A DNA stretch of 64,000 nt from Pholis gunnellus (taxonomy: Eukaryota; Chordata; Actinopteri; Perciformes; Pholidae). This document shows positions 59,301 through 64,000 of this stretch, piece by piece. Both the position numbers and the translations under genes were made by a program. Within the stretch, counting starts at the first letter, position 1, and each line of letters begins with the position of its first letter. Below the pieces are notes generated by a model. The model did no database searches. It saw only the letters and a list, made by a program, of their open reading frames with translations, and was not told the DNA's origin. Location of the stretch: assembly GCA_910591455.2 (NCBI GenBank), contig OU342804.1:4143202-4207201 (forward strand), given 5' to 3'.

Positions 59301-62300
59301 AGTGAATGGGCGTCATCAGTGGTTTCTGACAGGCCGAACTGCACCACACTGAGAAAGTAAAAGTCAAACTTAATGTTGTGAATTAAAACAAGTTGGTCTA
59401 ACTTTTGGCCACGTTTACTGGAAAATCGACAGTTTACTGCACTTAAAGGGACAGGAAGTAATATCTAGCGGCATCTAGTGGTGTGTTGCAGGTTGCAACC
59501 CTCTCCACAACGCTCTGCTCCCCCCTCCCTTTCTGACATGTTGCAGAACTACGGTGGCCTTCAGGTACAGAGTTATCTTTTTATCTTCTACTAGGAGCTC
59601 CTCTCATCAATACTCTGTTCTTCTACATGACTAAATCATTGTTTCTAAAAACATGTATATATATAATACAACATTCAGAATAGGATCATTTAGATTTAAC
59701 TAAATATTGGTTCTAGAGCAGCAACAGTTATGTTTACAACAGCAAAGTCACGATATAAAGTAATCAATATCTCACTGGAAACAAATGTTAGATATCAATA
59801 AAATAAATGTTTCCGAGGGAAGTTTACAAAAGAATGAAGAACACAGACATCAATCAGTCCTTCATGTCATCATGTCCTCCTGTCTTCATTTCTTCATGTC
59901 TTCATGTCCTCCTGTCTTCATTTCTTCATGTCTTCATGTCCTCCTGTCTTCATTTCTTCATGTCGTCATGTCCTCCTGTCTTCTGTCCTTTTACATTTGA
60001 GAAACACTCATTTAGGCAACAGAACTAATGGTTTGGTTCAGGACAGGATCGTGGTCTGGGTGGCTGTGGTTCACAGATTGTTTGACCTCCCCATCCACCA
60101 TGACTTCCTCCTTACACAGACTTCTTCTCTGCTAATACTACATTCCTGACTTTGTCCTTCTCCCGTCATTATTGCTACAGCCTCGAGGGGTTGACGTCGT
60201 CTTCTTGTATTCGTATCGGTGATCAGGACGATCCCCGCCTTCTGAACCTACAGGTGTAGCAGACCCTTTCTAACCCATATCTATGAGGCTGATAGCCACT
60301 GATAACGCTCATTCAATCGGCTAATATCATTCAGAGCGGGTTCCTTTATGACACAGTTGAAACCTTTGTTATATGAATGACAGAGCAGCCCAGTAAGAGA
60401 ATAGGAGTGTGCAGTGTGAGTTTTTGGTTTCTGTGTGTGTACAGGAGGGTCCGGTGAATAGTGAGCGTTATCTGTCGTGGGCTAGCGTCTTCCTCGTCGT
60501 CTACAGCATCAACAACATGGAGAGCTTCAAAGGCTGCCAGCTGTACCTGCAGACCCTCGCCCTGCACAACAAAACCTTCAACCCACAAACTCCCATCATC
60601 CTGCTGGGGAACAAGCTGGACATGGACAGATACAGGCTGGTATCTGTGTGTGTCTCTGTGTCCTAAACAAATAATATGATAAACATAAGAACTCGAATGT
60701 GACAATCCAACCAAATGGGTCCATCAATACTGTGTGCACTGTGCTGCAGGACACACATTGAACATGTTTTTGGCTGAGGAAAGGCTTGGCCCTAATGTGC
60801 AGATTGTTTAGTTCTGAGGGAGGTATACTGAATGTTCTCTCTGGGAGCTTTCTACTACTTATATAGATCCTTTTATCATCAACAATGTGTGCATGGTGGC
60901 AACGGAAGTGGTGTTTTGCCCCAGCCATCCAGACGAGATGGCAAGCTTTAAACGTTGAACTAAAACTGTTAACGGCATCAAAATGTCTGCTTTTCAGAAT
61001 CAGAATCAATATAGTAACTACAGAGTCAAGTTCTACAGAACTCTGTCAGAGTTACGACCGTTTCAGAGATGCATGTGTTTCAGTTTAGCGAGTGACCGTG
61101 TTAACGAGTGACTTGCAGCTGATGGATGCTCGTAGTAACTTAAGTAAATGGTTGGAGTTAATAAACCCAATCGATATGTATTTAAAAATTGATTAAAGGC
61201 TTTTACGAGGTCATCTACATGTTCTGTTAGTTTCAACAGCTGCTGTCACTAAGAGCAACCACAATGCATTTGGCTGAGAGCCACCAGTTAACACGGTCAC
61301 TCGTTAAACCGAAACACCGGTGAAAACAGGACAGATTGTTTTGAACTAAGATGTCTTCATTCCACCAGACAAACTGCAGAAAAAGACTTAATCAGTAATT
61401 AAATATCTGAAGTCAGGGTGTGGAGGTCGAGGAATCTGGATAGTGTTCAGTACACTGTGCGCACTTTGTACTCACTTGTGTAGTGTGTACATTTCAACAG
61501 GGTAGTGCACACTGCTGTTATGTTCTTACCAGAAGCACTTAGATCAGCTCATGATCAACCCGGCAGTAATTCAATTCAGACAAATTAACCCAATAATGGT
61601 TTCTGTTCGACTACAGTATAATGGTACTTTAAGAAAAAAAACATTTTTCAGTTAAATTTGTATAATTTGTAATTTGTTTCACTCCAGCTGCTGCTGCTTC
61701 CTCTTAAAATGTTCAGTCTGAGATAGGTTGGTGGTCCCTTTCTTCCGTGACGTAGCAAAGATGGTAAATGTTGAGGGTGAGAAGTATCCAGCGTTCCACA
61801 AGCAACGCTTTGACCATCCAGGTACTCATAGTGCACTGCATGTTGCCATACGTGTCAGTGTGAACACGCTTATGCAAACAAAATAGCAAGTTTAAGTACA
61901 GAAATATACAAATTGAGACACAGCATCAGTCATTTCTTAGATGAGTATGTGATATTTCAAAACATTACGGTCAGCAGGATTCACGGTCTGGGAAACAATT
62001 GATCCGTGTACACTTTCCTCAGTTGTGACACAAGTGATCAGGTTTCAGTAAACTATTCTCTCTCAGGCAGGTGAGTCAGTGTGACGGTGAGCTGCTGGCT
62101 TCTCGTTTCGGCTGTTTGTTCTTTGAGGTGTCGGCCTCTCTGGACTTCTTCTCTGTGCAGCAAGTCTTCTACGAGGCGGTGAGGAGGGCGAGGCGCGGTG
62201 GGAGGCGCGGCCGTCTGGTACCGGCCGTCTACGTCAGCGAGGACAAAGCACTGCTCGGTGTCCCCTCCTTCACCACCCCCTGCTACAAGGAGCTGCCGGC

Positions 62301-62400
62301 CCCCGCCACCGCCAAGCTGGTCACCGTGAAGACGTCCAGAGCCCAGAGCAAACGGAGGGCCGCCACACTCACCCTGCTGAAAGGTTTCAAGATCTTCTGA
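56344..62400 (+). CDS. rasl12: RASL12, Ras-like small GTPase, five exons
   Basis: RASL12 (RIS) is a poorly studied Ras-like GTPase without a C-terminal prenylation box. Exons: 56344-56455, 56978-57034, 57860-57933, 60445-60639, 62071-62400. Phases agree, giving 255 aa (human about 266). Motifs seen: P-loop GVMGCGKS (residues 30-37), switch I region SEYDPHLEDIY, switch II position DTCDQ where classical Ras has DTAGQ (human RASL12 also departs here), G4 NKLD (137-140), G5 EVSA (165-168), and a C-terminal TAKLVTVKTSRAQSKR with LTLLKGFKIF, diagnostic of the family. There is no CaaX box. The end of exon 4 is open: either GT donor after 60639 (gives YRLVSQ) or GC donor after 60635 joined to 62067 (gives YRQVSQ, as in human). 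The 2.5 kb intron 3 holds a small minisatellite. Confidence 0.93.
57058..57185 (+). repeat. Fragment of the GTGGAAAGTAAC-type fish repeat
   Basis: ACTGAAGTACAATGTTGAGG, GTACTTGTACTTTACTTCAG, TATTTCCATCGAGGTAACTT and ACTTCTACTCAACAATATGT are internal pieces of the family with better ends at 9697 and 50893. It starts only about 24 bp after the donor of rasl12 exon 2. Confidence 0.6.
59858..59990. repeat. Short minisatellite, unit about 36 bp
   Basis: Roughly three copies built from TCATGTCCTCCTGTCTTCAT and TTCTTCATGTCTTCATGT in rasl12 intron 3. The unit is a multiple of three or nearly so, which leaves spurious Ser/Cys-rich frames open. Confidence 0.85.
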
Positions 62401-63624
62401 CACCCCCTGACACCACTGACTGTGAAAGACCCTGCTGCACAGGGGGTGGACACAATAATATGAACAGCTATACAGTGAGTGTACAGACATGTACTTGAGC
62501 CAGCCTTGTGGTTAAAGGACGACCCACTCTACCCACTGAGTCACAGATGATTTGAATAGTTTCATGTCCATCCAAGTCTTGAGAATCATAATATGGCCTT
62601 GACAATACACCACATCTCAACACAACTGAACACCTTGGGGCGATATTTGCAGTGACGCGCTCTTTGCATTTGGACAAAAGAAGACAAAAGAACGGCCACT
62701 ATTGTATTGCACCTGGGAAGTAAACATGATTTGGTTAATGCCATGAACAAAACAGTCTATTTGAAACAGAGAACAGATCCCCCAAGACTGAGGTGCGACC
62801 CGCCGTATATCGTCAGCACCATTTCTGTCGTGTCGTTAAGCCTTTCTTATGGTCCTCCTTATTATAATGGTGGGATTAACACCGTTTACTGTCGCAGCAA
62901 TTTTCTTCCATATCAACCGCTGAAAAGGTGTAACACGTCTAGTGGCAAATAAAAAAATATTTGGTGGCCATCACGAAAATAACATTATGCAAAATAAATT
63001 ACTTTTGGAACAATATCTTACTTTTTCAGCCCAACAACTTGACTGTGTGACCGTCCACCGCTGGAGACGAATGAACCGTGTTACATATGCAACGTCACTC
63101 CAACATGCCGGCTTGATAGCTAGACATGAAAATAACCTGGTCATATCTGTTTTTTTAAATCAGAAGCTTTTTTTCTAATATATTTGGGCATGTTTTGTCA
63201 TGGCTCAAGAGCTGGGTCGTGACAAATTGGGGGCTCGTCCTAACGTTACTACGGAGCTGCGTTATTGTGTTATTAATTAGATTAGATGGTGTGAATATCA
63301 ATCGGAAATTTGCTGTGTTTTTTTAATGTCTCCAGTTCTCAATATTGTTGACAAATGACAGCAAATTATAATCAGCACTCAAACCAGTTACACAAACAGA
63401 TACAGTCTCAAAGTGGGTGATGTAAGGAGGAGAATGAATCGGAAAAGGATGAAAAATTACTTTAGTAATATTAAGAACAAAACATAAATTAAACTTCAAA
63501 TAGAACATAAAATGGAACATCGCCCATAGGCTCGTCGTCGTCTGCAAAATACAGAAAAAACATCAATCCAAAAACTGCATATCAATTTCGGAAGAAAATG
63601 GATGATGTTAAAAGCTATACCTGA
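62401..63624. other. rasl12 3' region and convergent spacer
   Basis: It contains a fragment of the fish repeat seen at 4009 and 32455 (62496-62547, GGTTAAAGGACGACCCACTC and ACTGAGTCACAG) and an AATAAA at 62948-62953 that may end rasl12. No further gene was recognised. The 3' UTR of the small minus-strand gene must also fall here. Confidence 0.5.
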
Positions 63625-63906
63625 CTAAGGCAAAATCTTCAGCCCAAAGAGCATCATGACAATACAGTCAATCACAATGAAGAAGAAGAGCACGACGATG
63701 ACGATGAAGATTTTAGATGTATCCTCCTCTGGGGCCACATCATGGTCTTCGCCCTGCAAGATGGCACAGTACAATAGCCGTAAAACATAACAAATAATAA
63801 TCACAAAGTAAAAACATGCAGATCTAATAGAAAGCTATATGCAACTTACAGGGCCTTCTACCATCAAAATGTTTGGCAAACGTCCTGAACTGCCTGGAGT
63901 ATTCAT
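63625..63906 (-). CDS. Unassigned 61-aa single-pass membrane micropeptide, two exons (5' end may be incomplete)
   Basis: On the minus strand, exon 63906-63850 (19 codons from an ATG) is followed by GTAAGT, and exon 63753-63625 (42 codons plus TAG) is preceded by a CTTGCAG acceptor. The junction is in phase 0. The product has a polar, acidic N-terminal part (MNTPGSSGRLPNIL, then GEDHDVAPEED), then a hydrophobic helix of about 24 residues (KIFIVIVVLFFFIVIDCIVM) and a short tail LFGLKILP. This is the layout of tail-anchored micropeptides; general style recalls small regulins, but no sequence match is claimed. A 3' splice site (TTTCTTTCAG) lies directly before the ATG, so an upstream exon outside the window exists and could be coding. 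In human, SLC51B sits beside RASL12, but this does not resemble it. Unrecognised; coding status likely from the clean splicing and membrane helix. Confidence 0.55.
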
Positions 63907-64000
63907 TCTGAAAGAAAAAGAAAAGACAATGTGTTGAAAAAGAACGTATTGAAAAAGAAATGTAAAAAAAAAAAAAGAGTTAAAAAAAAAATGTAATTAA

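Noticed and set aside
63625..63906. Idea that the small right-edge gene is slc51b (OST-beta), the human neighbour of RASL12
   Set aside because: OST-beta is about twice as long with a different helix and charged tail; the product here ends six to eight residues after its helix.

Overview
The window is nuclear genomic DNA from a ray-finned fish, probably a spiny-rayed teleost. All recognisable genes are vertebrate genes, most split by GT-AG introns. The introns are short, and the spacers carry teleost-type interspersed repeats (L2/Rex1-like LINE tails, hAT-like fragments, repeats starting near GTGGAAAGTAAC), minisatellites and GT/CA microsatellites. No bacterial operon, CRISPR array, tRNA or rRNA was seen.

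Layout from left to right: (1) ano9, minus strand, only its first nine coding exons (521-9120), with the rest beyond the left edge. (2) A 6.7 kb spacer holding a 0.7 kb purine-only minisatellite. (3) tssc4, minus, one coding exon (15877-16863). (4) shcbp1, plus, 13 coding exons (21056-27100), with a textbook cell-cycle-type promoter. (5) spg21, minus, eight coding exons (30179-37083). (6) pdcd7, plus, five exons (38755-41741), divergent from spg21. (7) ubap1l, plus, five coding exons (45520-51923). (8) kbtbd13, minus, one exon (52953-54509). (9) rasl12, plus, five exons (56344-62400). (10) At the right edge, minus strand, a two-exon 61-codon frame for a single-pass membrane micropeptide that I could not assign (63625-63906).

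The gene models were built by hand. For each multi-exon gene I listed exon ends from splice sites and checked that the reading phase is kept across every junction. This gives 700 aa for SHCBP1, 311 aa for maspardin, 527 aa for PDCD7, 358 aa for UBAP1L and 255 aa for RASL12, all close to the mammalian lengths as I remember them. The genes do not form a pathway. Two, however, are spliceosome factors (TSSC4 for U5 snRNP, PDCD7 for U11/U12), UBAP1L is ESCRT-I related, and maspardin is endosomal. The run pdcd7-ubap1l-kbtbd13-rasl12 beside spg21 matches human 15q22.31, but with the four-gene block inverted. ano9 and tssc4 correspond to human 11p15.5.

The most notable non-gene signals are three minisatellites that each begin within about 10-40 bp of a 5' splice site, GT repeats in place of polypyrimidine tracts at several 3' splice sites, and the unassigned micropeptide gene.
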